Shown here: in pieces, positions 31,591 through 40,204 of the stretch | How the letters are laid out: each line of letters opens with the position of its first letter | Position numbering within the stretch: the stretch's first letter is position 1 | Assembly (NCBI GenBank): GCA_001898505.1 | Contig: MKTZ01000026.1 | Location: 303,194-367,193 of the forward strand | DNA length: 64,000 nt | Reading direction: 5' to 3' | Source of the DNA: Sphingobacteriales bacterium 50-39 | GTDB lineage: Bacteria; Bacteroidota; Bacteroidia; Chitinophagales; Chitinophagaceae | Made by a program: the position numbers and the translations under genes | The notes under the pieces: model-generated | Databases searched by the model: none | The model's input: only the letters and a program-made list of their open reading frames with translations | Told to the model about the DNA's origin: nothing

Positions 31591-34374
31591 ATGAATCGTA
31601 CGATATATTACAGATCACTCATTATCGCCTGCCTGCTCTTCGCAATAAACAGGGTGCACGCTCAAAATGACAGACAGCCGCTGATCACCGTGCATTTTAA
31701 GGATACATCCATGGCGGTGATATTAAAGGAGGTGGAACTGCAGTCAGGCCACCAGTTTTATTACGACACGGCGGATCTCGATACTACCAGGCTGAGCATA
31801 CAAGAAGATCAGCAGCCCCTGGAGAAAGTGCTGGGTGAAATATTTTCGGGTACGGATCTCAGCTATTTCATAGACAGGCAACAACATATATTCATCAGCA
31901 AGGGAGAACCTGTCCACGAGGGCTTGCCTGCGGACTTTTTTGAGAGGACGGTCGTCAACCGGGACACGGCCAGGACCGGAGTGTCTACGCGCGACGACCT
32001 GGAAGAAGCCAGCAAACCACAGGTAGCCACATTGGAGAATAAATTGTATGTCATAGGAGATAAATCCACGGCTGACCTGCCGGGAGTGATCAACCTGGCG
32101 GGATTTGTACGGGACGCCAAAACGGGGGAGCCGGTGGTCGGTGCCTCCATTTATATAGATAAACCCAGGATCGGGGTCGCATCGGATCAATATGGCTATT
32201 ACTCCATCTCCCTGCCACGGGGACGTCATATCCTCAATATCCAAAGCATCGGTATGCGTGATACCCGGAGACTGCTCCTGGTATATGGCGACGGCAAGAT
32301 GAACATCGATCTGCAGACACAGGTGCTCACGCTGAAAAAGGTCACTGTCTCGGCAGAAAAAGCAAGCAATATCCGGCGCATGGAAATGGGTGTGCAGAAA
32401 ATAGATATCAAGACGATCAAACAGGTGCCTGTCGTATTTGGAGAAGCCGATGTGCTGCGGGTAGTCATGACGCTGCCCGGTGTAAAGACGGTGGGTGAAG
32501 CCAGCACGGGGCTGAATGTACGGGGCGGCTCCGCAGATCAGAACCTGGTATTGTTCAACGATGCCACCATTTATAATACAGCGCATTTCTTCGGGCTGTT
32601 CTCCGCCTTCAACCCGGAAGTAGTAAAGGATGTAGAGCTGTATAAAAGCAGCATCCCCGCGAGGTTTGGCGGGCGCCTGTCCTCTGTCCTGGATATCAGC
32701 AGCCGGGAGGGCAATAAAAAGAATATCACCGGATCGGCAGGCATCGGACTGCTGACCAGCCGGCTGAATATAGAAGGTCCCCTGGTAAAAGACAAGACAT
32801 CTTTTATCCTGGGGGGAAGGACTACGTATGCCAACTGGCTACTGGCCAATCTTCCCGATCAATACAAACATAGCCGGGCCTCCTTCTACGATCTAAACCT
32901 CAACATCAGCCATGCCATGGGTAAGAAGGATAATCTTTATTTCACGGGCTATCTGAGCCAGGACCATTTCAACCTGAACAACGACACCACCTATGGATAT
33001 GGCAACAGGAATATATCCGTGAAATGGAAACATATCTTCAACAATAAAATATACAGCGTCGTCGCCGGCGGCTATGACAAGTACCAATACAATATTTCCA
33101 GCACGGAAAACCCCGTAAATGCCTACCGCCTTGGTTTCGATATCAACCAGCTTTATTTCAAGGCGCATTTTAACTATTTTCTCAACGCCAATCATACATT
33201 TGAATTTGGGCTGAGCACCTTACGGTATAAGCTGCATCCCGGATCCTATCAGCCGGAGGGCAAGCCTTCCCTTGTGGCGCCCGATGTGCTGCAACCCGAA
33301 CAGGCTTTGGAAAGCGCCCTATACCTTAGTGATAAGTATACTATCTCCAACGCCCTGTCGGTGGAAGGCGGGATCCGTTACTCCCTATACAATTATCTCG
33401 GGCCCAGCGTCGTGAACAACTATGCCCCCGGACAGCCCTATTCTACCGGCACCTTTATCGACTCCACCCGTTATGGCGCAGGCGCAAATATAAAGACCTA
33501 TGGCAAGCCGGAGTTCCGGCTGTCTGCACGGTATATACTGACGGAAAATCTTTCGATCAAGGCGGGCTATAATACGCAGCAGCAGTATATACATGCCCTG
33601 TCGAATACCACTGCCATGGCCCCAACAGATATCTGGAAGCTGAGCGATCCACATATCAAGCCCCAATCCGGGGACCAGGTTTCCCTCGGCCTTTACAGGA
33701 ATTTCAAATCCAATACCATCGAGACCTCTGTAGAAGTATATTACAAAAGGATCAGGAATTTCCTGGATTATAGCAGCGGCGCGCAGCTGATCCTGAACCA
33801 TCACATCGAGACGGATGTGCTCAATACGCAAGGCAAGGCGTACGGCGTAGAGCTCCTGATCAAAAAGCTCACAGGGAAGTTCAACGGCTGGTTCAGCTAT
33901 ACCTATTCCCGTACCCTGCTCCGCCAGGACGACCCCAATGCGGGAGAGATCATCAATCACGGGGAATATTATCCGGCCAATTACGATAAGCCGCACGATG
34001 TCACCTTTGTGGGCAACTACCGGTTCACCCACCGATTCAGCATTTCGCTGAATGCAACGTACAGCACAGGGCGTCCCATCACCCTGCCCATCGGTGTCTT
34101 CTATTATGCCGGCTCATACAGGACTCTGTATGCCGACAGGAACGCTTATCGCATACCCGATTATTTCCGGACGGACTTATCCATGAACATCGATGGCAAC
34201 CATAAAGTGCATCAGCTGACGCATAATTCCTGGACCATCGGGGTTTATAACCTCACCGGCAGAAAAAATCCTTATTCGGTGTATTATGTCTCGGAAGGAG
34301 GCGCCGTCAATGGGTACAAGCTTTCCATCTTCGGCAGCGCCATCCCTTATGTGAACTATAATATACGTTTTTAA
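31591..34374 (+). CDS. TonB-dependent receptor with STN and CarboxypepD-like domains
   Basis: A 927-residue outer-membrane receptor. It has a signal peptide (to HAQ, about 25), an STN domain (ITVHFKDTSMAVILKEVELQ to about residue 100) as in FecA-type signalling receptors, a carboxypeptidase-regulatory-like domain (GFVRDAKTGEPVVGASIYID, about 170-250), a plug (GLNVRGGSADQNLVLFNDAT) and a barrel ending in IPYVNYNIRF. STN domains usually signal through an anti-sigma factor, but no FecR gene is in the operon. Substrate unknown. It sits between a secreted protein and a DUF4249 lipoprotein with gaps of 10 and 9 bases. Confidence 0.92.
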   Translation: MNRTIYYRSLIIACLLFAINRVHAQNDRQPLITVHFKDTSMAVILKEVELQSGHQFYYDTADLDTTRLSIQEDQQPLEKVLGEIFSGTDLSYFIDRQQHIFISKGEPVHEGLPADFFERTVVNRDTARTGVSTRDDLEEASKPQVATLENKLYVIGDKSTADLPGVINLAGFVRDAKTGEPVVGASIYIDKPRIGVASDQYGYYSISLPRGRHILNIQSIGMRDTRRLLLVYGDGKMNIDLQTQVLTLKKVTVSAEKASNIRRMEMGVQKIDIKTIKQVPVVFGEADVLRVVMTLPGVKTVGEASTGLNVRGGSADQNLVLFNDATIYNTAHFFGLFSAFNPEVVKDVELYKSSIPARFGGRLSSVLDISSREGNKKNITGSAGIGLLTSRLNIEGPLVKDKTSFILGGRTTYANWLLANLPDQYKHSRASFYDLNLNISHAMGKKDNLYFTGYLSQDHFNLNNDTTYGYGNRNISVKWKHIFNNKIYSVVAGGYDKYQYNISSTENPVNAYRLGFDINQLYFKAHFNYFLNANHTFEFGLSTLRYKLHPGSYQPEGKPSLVAPDVLQPEQALESALYLSDKYTISNALSVEGGIRYSLYNYLGPSVVNNYAPGQPYSTGTFIDSTRYGAGANIKTYGKPEFRLSARYILTENLSIKAGYNTQQQYIHALSNTTAMAPTDIWKLSDPHIKPQSGDQVSLGLYRNFKSNTIETSVEVYYKRIRNFLDYSSGAQLILNHHIETDVLNTQGKAYGVELLIKKLTGKFNGWFSYTYSRTLLRQDDPNAGEIINHGEYYPANYDKPHDVTFVGNYRFTHRFSISLNATYSTGRPITLPIGVFYYAGSYRTLYADRNAYRIPDYFRTDLSMNIDGNHKVHQLTHNSWTIGVYNLTGRKNPYSVYYVSEGGAVNGYKLSIFGSAIPYVNYNIRF

Positions 34375-34383
34375 ACGAATGAC

Positions 34384-35544
34384 ATGACACGTATCATCAG
34401 AAGCATATTACTCTTCTTCTTTTTGGTCGTCTTTCTATGGCGATGCAAGGAGAAATATGTCAGCCCTTATAAGAGCACTGGTACAGGCTACCTGGTAGTT
34501 GAGGGCTATATCACGGGCAATGGGCCGACCCAGTTTACATTGAGCCGTACAGTGGATCTGTCCGGCAACGGCGTTATTCCCCCCGAAACCAAGGCGTCCG
34601 TACAAGTGGAGGGAGATGACAACTCTGTTTTTCCGCTGACGGAGCAGGGCAACGGGATCTACGTGAGAAGTTCCATGGGACTCAACACCACTACGAAATA
34701 TCGTCTTCGGATCAAGACCAGTGACGGGAAAGAATACCTGTCCGATGCAGTCATGTATAAGAAGACGCCTGCGATCGATAGCGTCAGCTGGACCTACAAT
34801 GGTACAGAAGGGATCAAACTCTATGTAAATACACATGACCCTGCCAATGCCACTCACTACTATCTATGGCAGTACAATGAAACATGGCAATACACCGCGC
34901 CGGAACAATCCTTGTACAAATATCTGAGAAATCAAAACGAGGTAGTTTACAGGCCTTATTCGGAGCAGATTTACACCTGCTGGAAGAACGCCGCCTCCAC
35001 TAAGCTTTTCCTGGGCAACTCGACCAAACTGACACAGGATGTGATCTATTTGCAGCAACTGGACCAGATACCTGCCAATACTCAGCCATTGGGAATACTT
35101 TTTAGCATACTGGTTAATCAATATGCCCTGACAGAGGATGGATATAATTTTTTGACGCTTATGCAAAAGAATACCGAGTCGCTGGGTTCTATCTTCGATG
35201 CACAGCCTTCGGCCCTGAGAGGGAATATACATTGTCTTACCAATCCGAGTGAGCAGGTCATCGGTTTTGTCTCGGCAGGGACGCTCGAGCAAAAGAGGCT
35301 GTTCATTTATCGATCCCAGGTACCGGACTGGCGGTATTATACATCCTGCTCGCTGAAAGATACCCTTGTAGGGCTCGACTCGGCATCGCTCATACAATTT
35401 TTCGCGCAGCAATCTTATATACCATTAGAGCAGCACTATGCCAGAGGCGGTCCTCCTGATGGATGGACGTCCAACGTCATCAGCTGTGCAGATTGCCGGT
35501 TGCAGGGAGGTACGACCACAAAGCCCGACTACTGGCCGAATTAA
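34384..35544 (+). CDS. DUF4249-family surface lipoprotein
   Basis: A 386-residue protein. The N-terminus (SILLFFFLVVFLWRCKEKYV) is a hydrophobic signal followed by Cys, a likely lipoprotein. YLVVEGYITGNGPTQFTLSR is the characteristic DUF4249 beginning. DUF4249 proteins regularly lie behind TonB-dependent receptors and are thought to be surface partners. The C-terminal part (ISCADCRLQGGTTTKPDYWP) matches the Cys-x-x-Cys end typical of the family. Part of the 30825-37962 operon. Confidence 0.9.
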   Translation: MTRIIRSILLFFFLVVFLWRCKEKYVSPYKSTGTGYLVVEGYITGNGPTQFTLSRTVDLSGNGVIPPETKASVQVEGDDNSVFPLTEQGNGIYVRSSMGLNTTTKYRLRIKTSDGKEYLSDAVMYKKTPAIDSVSWTYNGTEGIKLYVNTHDPANATHYYLWQYNETWQYTAPEQSLYKYLRNQNEVVYRPYSEQIYTCWKNAASTKLFLGNSTKLTQDVIYLQQLDQIPANTQPLGILFSILVNQYALTEDGYNFLTLMQKNTESLGSIFDAQPSALRGNIHCLTNPSEQVIGFVSAGTLEQKRLFIYRSQVPDWRYYTSCSLKDTLVGLDSASLIQFFAQQSYIPLEQHYARGGPPDGWTSNVISCADCRLQGGTTTKPDYWPN

Positions 35545-35571
35545 GCAATTCATGATAAAGACAAAATTAGG

Positions 35572-37962
35572 ATGACCCATACCAGAACCACCGGTGAGAT
35601 CAGGAAGATAGGAGCCATTTTACTGACAGCGTTCCTGTCCCTTTCTTCCCTTGGGCAGGACGGCGCCCCGGGCTCTTTGGTGAAAGACCTTAACGACTAC
35701 CGGGTGCAGCATCTGCAGGAGAAATTGTATGTTCATACGGATAAGACCTACTATCTGGCAGGAGAGATATGCTGGTTCAAATTATATTATGTAGATGCCA
35801 GCTCTCATCTTCCGCTGGATCTGAGCAAAGTGGCTTACCTGGAATGGCTGGACAAAGAGAACAAACCTGTACTGCAAGCCAAGGTGGGTCTGAGAAAAGG
35901 TCATGGGGATGGGTCCATATATCTGCCGCTGACGCTCCACTCAGGCAACTATAAGCTGAGGGCCTATACCAACTGGATGAAGAATTCAGGACCGGACTGG
36001 TTCTTTGAAAAAAATATCACGGTGGTGAATACGCACAGGTCGGCGGAAATGCCACCCGAGGAGAGCCCGCTGCAATATAATATCGCTTTTTTGCCGGAAG
36101 GGGGTAATCTGGTAGAGGGTCTTACCAGCAAGGTAGCCTTCAGGATAACAGATCAGTACGGCCGTGGCATTGCCTGTACCGGAGTGATCACGGAGGATGA
36201 TCAGGACACGGTAGTGCGTTTTCATCCCGAAAGGTTCGGCATAGGCAGCTTTATGCTGACGCCCCGTCCGGGCCATCATTACAGGAGCACGATCCGGCTG
36301 ACGGATGGTACGGCCATCAATACCTTACTGCCTGGCGCCTATAAAGACGGGGTTGTCATGAACGTAACAAAGGAAGACAATGATCATGTACGTGTCAATG
36401 TTATTTCTACCGCTGGATCACCGAAAGTTTATCTTGTAGCTCATACGCGTGGATCGGTGAAGATAGCAGAGACTGGCCTGCTAAAGGATGGGAAAGTCAG
36501 CTTCCTGGTAGACAAAACGAAATTAGGGGACGGCATCTCTCAGCTGACCCTCTTCAATGCAGCCAAACAACCTGTCTGTGAAAGACTGATCTTTAAATAT
36601 CCTGTTCATCGTCTTCACATCGGTGTCAGGACGGATAAGGATGTCTATGCCACCCGGAAGAAGATAGATCTCGAGGTCACAACTACCGGTGCAAATGATA
36701 AAGCATCCATGGCGGACTGCTCTATGTCGGTGTTCCGTTCGGATGGATTACAGGCTGCGCCTTCGGATCATATCCTCGACTACCTCCTGCTAACCTCGGA
36801 CCTGAAAGGGAAGGTCGAGTCGCCGGAATATTATTTCGAGCATCCGGAAGACGAACAGGCCGTCGATCTTCTTATGATAACCCAGGGCTGGAGGAGATTC
36901 CGTTGGGAAGATGTGATCCACCATTCCAATCCCACGCTGGATTTCCCGCCCGAATACAATGGGGCCATCATCACGGGCCATATCGTCAATACTCAGACAG
37001 GCGCCGTCGACCCCAATATACAGGGCTTTTTAGCCGTGCCGGGCACAAGAACGCAGTATGCCTCCGCCTACGGCGACGAGAATGGGAAGATAAAATTCGA
37101 GCTGAAGGATTTTTATGGCGGAACGGAGATCATCGTACAGACCAATCCCCTGATGGACAGCATGTACAGGATAGATATCGCCTCCCCTTTTGCCGATGCT
37201 TATACCCGTCAGCCATTGCCGCCTTTCACACTCTCCCGCAGCGATTCCGGTGTATTAGCGAATAAGAACTTCGATATGCAGGTGTTGAACAGGTATGCCG
37301 GCATACGACTAAAGCAATTTCAATTCCCAGCCTTTGATACCAGCACTTTTTATGTACGGCCGGATTTCTCTTACTTGTTGGATAACTATACCCGGTTTAC
37401 CACCATGGAAGAAGTCATGCGGGAATATGTGGTTATGATGCTGGTAAAGAGGGGCCGTGATCACACCCACTTACCCTTATTGGATCTTGCAGAAATGGAC
37501 AGGTTCTTCGAGAGGGATCCGCTGGTGCTCATCGATGGAGTACCCATCTTCGACCTCAATAAGCTGATGGTCCTCGACCCCCTAAAGATCAGAAAGCTGG
37601 AGACGGTGCATCAGAAGTTCTTTCTCGGGTCCACGGACTATGATGGCATCATGAACTGGGTCAGCTATAAGGGTGACCTGGCCGGCTATACCCTGGATGC
37701 CAATGCCACGGTCATCGATTATGAAGGGCTGCAGCTACAGCGGGAATTTTATAGTCCCTCCTACGAGACGGAGCAGGATGCGACGAACCATCTGCCCGAT
37801 TACAGGAATGTGTTATACTGGTCACCCAGCATTCAGACCACTCCGAAAAGCGCGCTTAGCTTCTACTCTTCCGATGTCCCCGGAAAATATATCATAATGG
37901 TGGAAGGGCTTGCAGCAGATGGGACGGCTGGCAGCGGCATAGCCAGCTTTGAGGTAAAATGA
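35572..37962 (+). CDS. Large secreted protein with MG2-type macroglobulin-like N-terminus
   Basis: A 796-residue protein. The signal sequence (IGAILLTAFLSLSSLGQ) is preceded by about ten polar residues. The segment QEKLYVHTDKTYYLAGEICW is the MG2-like motif found in Bacteroidota macroglobulin-related proteins. Later parts include beta-sandwich-like repeats and a plug-like end (LVLIDGVPIFDL). This family often accompanies TonB receptor and DUF4249 genes; a role in surface complex assembly is inferred. It follows the DUF4249 gene by 27 bases and closes the operon. Confidence 0.8.
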   Translation: MTHTRTTGEIRKIGAILLTAFLSLSSLGQDGAPGSLVKDLNDYRVQHLQEKLYVHTDKTYYLAGEICWFKLYYVDASSHLPLDLSKVAYLEWLDKENKPVLQAKVGLRKGHGDGSIYLPLTLHSGNYKLRAYTNWMKNSGPDWFFEKNITVVNTHRSAEMPPEESPLQYNIAFLPEGGNLVEGLTSKVAFRITDQYGRGIACTGVITEDDQDTVVRFHPERFGIGSFMLTPRPGHHYRSTIRLTDGTAINTLLPGAYKDGVVMNVTKEDNDHVRVNVISTAGSPKVYLVAHTRGSVKIAETGLLKDGKVSFLVDKTKLGDGISQLTLFNAAKQPVCERLIFKYPVHRLHIGVRTDKDVYATRKKIDLEVTTTGANDKASMADCSMSVFRSDGLQAAPSDHILDYLLLTSDLKGKVESPEYYFEHPEDEQAVDLLMITQGWRRFRWEDVIHHSNPTLDFPPEYNGAIITGHIVNTQTGAVDPNIQGFLAVPGTRTQYASAYGDENGKIKFELKDFYGGTEIIVQTNPLMDSMYRIDIASPFADAYTRQPLPPFTLSRSDSGVLANKNFDMQVLNRYAGIRLKQFQFPAFDTSTFYVRPDFSYLLDNYTRFTTMEEVMREYVVMMLVKRGRDHTHLPLLDLAEMDRFFERDPLVLIDGVPIFDLNKLMVLDPLKIRKLETVHQKFFLGSTDYDGIMNWVSYKGDLAGYTLDANATVIDYEGLQLQREFYSPSYETEQDATNHLPDYRNVLYWSPSIQTTPKSALSFYSSDVPGKYIIMVEGLAADGTAGSGIASFEVK

Positions 37963-38319
37963 TCAGTCGAAATGTTTTTCAAGATACTCCTTTAGAACCA
38001 GCGCATGGTTGTGTTCCTCATCTTTTGCGGCGTATAAAAGAGTTATTTGCTTGTCATGACGGTGTTCCTCTATGAATTCGTCTACCGAAGTATTCGTTTT
38101 CAGCTCCGCCTTATAGCGTTTTTCAAAATCCGTCCATAAGGGCACGGCGTGATTGAACCATTTTCGAAGCTCTGTCGATGGAGCCAGATCCTTTGCCCAT
38201 GCAGCCCTGACTTCGTCTTTTTTAATCCCCCGTGGCCAGAGACGGTCGACCAATATCCGGACGCCATCCTTTGTAGAGGGCTTTTCATACACACGTTTTA
38301 CAGTAATAGCTGGTTTCAT
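37963..38319 (-). CDS. DUF488-family protein
   Basis: The ATG at 38317-38319 gives MKPAITVKRVYEKPS, the usual start of the family; an upstream ATG adds 13 unrelated residues. The 118-residue protein contains GVRILVDRLWPRGIKKDE (conserved R-x-W-P-R-G) and ITLLYAAKDEEHNHALVL, the two hallmark segments of the short DUF488 proteins. Function is unknown. Its stop abuts the end of the 35572 gene, which is convergent. Confidence 0.9.
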   Translation of the reverse strand: MKPAITVKRVYEKPSTKDGVRILVDRLWPRGIKKDEVRAAWAKDLAPSTELRKWFNHAVPLWTDFEKRYKAELKTNTSVDEFIEEHRHDKQITLLYAAKDEEHNHALVLKEYLEKHFD

Positions 38320-38567
38320 ACTATGTAATTTACGAAATTGCCGGCTAAAGTGGGGCAAACAAGCTCAATAGCCCCTGGCCAAACCCGCTGCCTTCGTTTT
38401 CATAGGACAGGCAGAAGGCGATCTCGGAATGAGTGACGCCCCCATCCAGATCGCCCCCCCGTCTTCGGCGCCTTTGGCAGTTCTGTTCCGAAAGGAGATA
38501 AAGTAGCTGTATGTATGCCCCCCGGTAAATATATACTCCCGACTTTTGAAAGCCATCGACGAGCAGG

Positions 38568-38792
38568 TCACGGGCAGTAACATGGCGACAGGTGTTGAGA
38601 ACCAAGCCGCATCGTCACGGCGGAGCCGCTGCCCCATCGATCACTGCCCTGCCTTGTCCATAAGAGGTAATGACAATAGGATGCCGGGCATGTCCGGCAC
38701 ATCCGCTCCAGGGATGTGTCGAAATACCAGTTATGCGCCGAGGCTCCCGATATAGACAGTAAAAAAAGTATGAACCACAGGAGAGATCGCAT
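38568..38792 (-). pseudogene. Small secreted-protein gene, probably broken
   Basis: The frame opens with a good signal peptide (MRSLLWFILFLLSISGASA) and continues HNWYFDTSLERMCRTCPASY, then ends at 74 residues. A second frame overlaps it and continues leftward to 38365 with protein-like content (AFKSREYIFTGGHTYSYFIS). This suggests one secreted protein of about 130 residues split by a frameshift near 38.60-38.65 kb. No family is recognised. The same region left of 38.5 kb is otherwise gene-free to 38320. Confidence 0.4.
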
Positions 38793-38839
38793 ATAATACC
38801 CGGATTTGCGTCAAGTTGACATCAATTTAGCAAATTCCA

Positions 38840-39598
38840 TTAATTAGCCGGATACCAATCCCTCAGTCTCACTTCGATGCCTTTATTTCCCGCGTCTACA
38901 AGACTCTTGAACGCATTCACGTCGCTCAATCCGCCCTTTCCCCTGTAATGATAGGGGTATACGATCTTTGGTTTGAATGCCAGCACGGCATCAGCCGCCT
39001 CTTTAACATCCATCGTATACGGGAGGTTCATACATACAAACGCTACGTCGATGCTTTTTAAGGAACGCATTTCGGGGATACCCTGGGTGTCGCCGGAAAG
39101 ATAGATATTCTTTCCTCCGATGTTCAATACATAACCATTACCTCTCCCCTTCGTATGCATGGCCGTCGGACTTTCGGGAAGATTGTACATCGGTATGGCG
39201 GTGATGCCGATACCCAACTTTTTGATCTGGTCCCCATTCTTCATTATAACCACCTTGTTTTTGTCATAGGAGGCGGGCAGTTTATCGGCCACAGCCTGGG
39301 GAACAACCAGCAGGGTATTGGGCGTCATAACAACGGAAAGTGTGCTGGTGTCGAAATGATCTCCATGAATGTCGGTGATAAGGATCATATCAGGCGCGGG
39401 GAAACCTTTGAATTTTGCGGCCCCGGATGGGTCGGCATAAATGACCAGCTTCCTCAAAGACAGCACCAGGCTGGCATGTGTGACTGGCTGAATGGTCAGC
39501 GGACCAATAGCAGTGGGTATGATATCCGCTCCAACGCGTTGAGAAAAGGCTTTGCCTGCAAAGAGGCAAAAAGCGAAAAAAAGCATCCCGTATTTCAT
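38840..39598 (-). CDS. Secreted metallo-beta-lactamase-fold hydrolase (UlaG-like)
   Basis: The ATG at 39596-39598 gives MKYGMLFFAFCLFAGKAFSQ, a signal peptide. The 252-residue protein then has ILITDIHGDHFD, a variant of HxHxDH in which the first His is Asp, and later GGKNIYLSGDTQG and VYPYHYRGKGG, the other metal ligands. It belongs to the UlaG-like MBL group. The longer frame to 39643 overlaps the 3' end of the FMN-reductase gene. Substrate unknown. Confidence 0.85.
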   Translation of the reverse strand: MKYGMLFFAFCLFAGKAFSQRVGADIIPTAIGPLTIQPVTHASLVLSLRKLVIYADPSGAAKFKGFPAPDMILITDIHGDHFDTSTLSVVMTPNTLLVVPQAVADKLPASYDKNKVVIMKNGDQIKKLGIGITAIPMYNLPESPTAMHTKGRGNGYVLNIGGKNIYLSGDTQGIPEMRSLKSIDVAFVCMNLPYTMDVKEAADAVLAFKPKIVYPYHYRGKGGLSDVNAFKSLVDAGNKGIEVRLRDWYPAN

Positions 39599-39623
39599 AA
39601 CAATTGGTTTGTAGAGAACAAAT

Positions 39624-40157
39624 TTACGTAAGACAACGGACAAAGTCGTTCATCAGTTGCTTTACTTCCGACCTTGTCCTTTCATCGATGATATTGCCGG
39701 AACCATCGACCTTGGTTCGGACGAATGAGATCAATAATTGCAGTTGGTCGATATCCTTTGCTTCGATGACGCGCAGGGTCTCCAGCAAGGCCGGGTGCCC
39801 AAAACGCCCGTCTGTCGAGGCGGTGATCAGTACGGTAGGCTTACCGGAAAAATCCGCGGTAGAGACGGTCCAGTCCAGTGCATTCTTGAGCGTCCCTGGT
39901 ACTCCATGGGCATATTCTGGTGTGCATATGATGACACCTGCCGCGTGGGCAAGAGCTTCCCGAAAGGTGGTCACGGTCCCGGGCACATTATCGTTGCTCC
40001 TGTCGGGATCAAAATGAGGCAGGTCGGCAATAGAGTCAAAAATAGTTATATCCAGCACGTCGTTCATCAATTCGGCAATAGCCCTTAATAAGTTGTGATT
40101 GGTGGAATGACGGCGGGTGCTGCCGGATATCGCCAGTATCTTCTTTCTCCCGGACAT
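39624..40157 (-). CDS. NADPH-dependent FMN reductase-family flavoprotein
   Basis: A 177-residue flavodoxin-like protein. ILAISGSTRRHSTNHNLLRA binds the FMN phosphate and TPEYAHGVPGTLKNALDW is the family signature. It reduces FMN, quinones or azo compounds using NAD(P)H. It lies upstream of the MBL gene on the same strand (25-base gap) and is divergent from the SF1 helicase gene with 47 bases between. Confidence 0.92.
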   Translation of the reverse strand: MSGRKKILAISGSTRRHSTNHNLLRAIAELMNDVLDITIFDSIADLPHFDPDRSNDNVPGTVTTFREALAHAAGVIICTPEYAHGVPGTLKNALDWTVSTADFSGKPTVLITASTDGRFGHPALLETLRVIEAKDIDQLQLLISFVRTKVDGSGNIIDERTRSEVKQLMNDFVRCLT

Positions 40158-40204
40158 GGTCGCTTTGTTTTGCCGGCAAGTTACAGCCGAAGTATATTTG
40201 CCGG

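Noticed and set aside
31744..34032. Minus-strand frames within the TonB receptor gene
   Set aside because: Antisense shadows of a clearly coding receptor.
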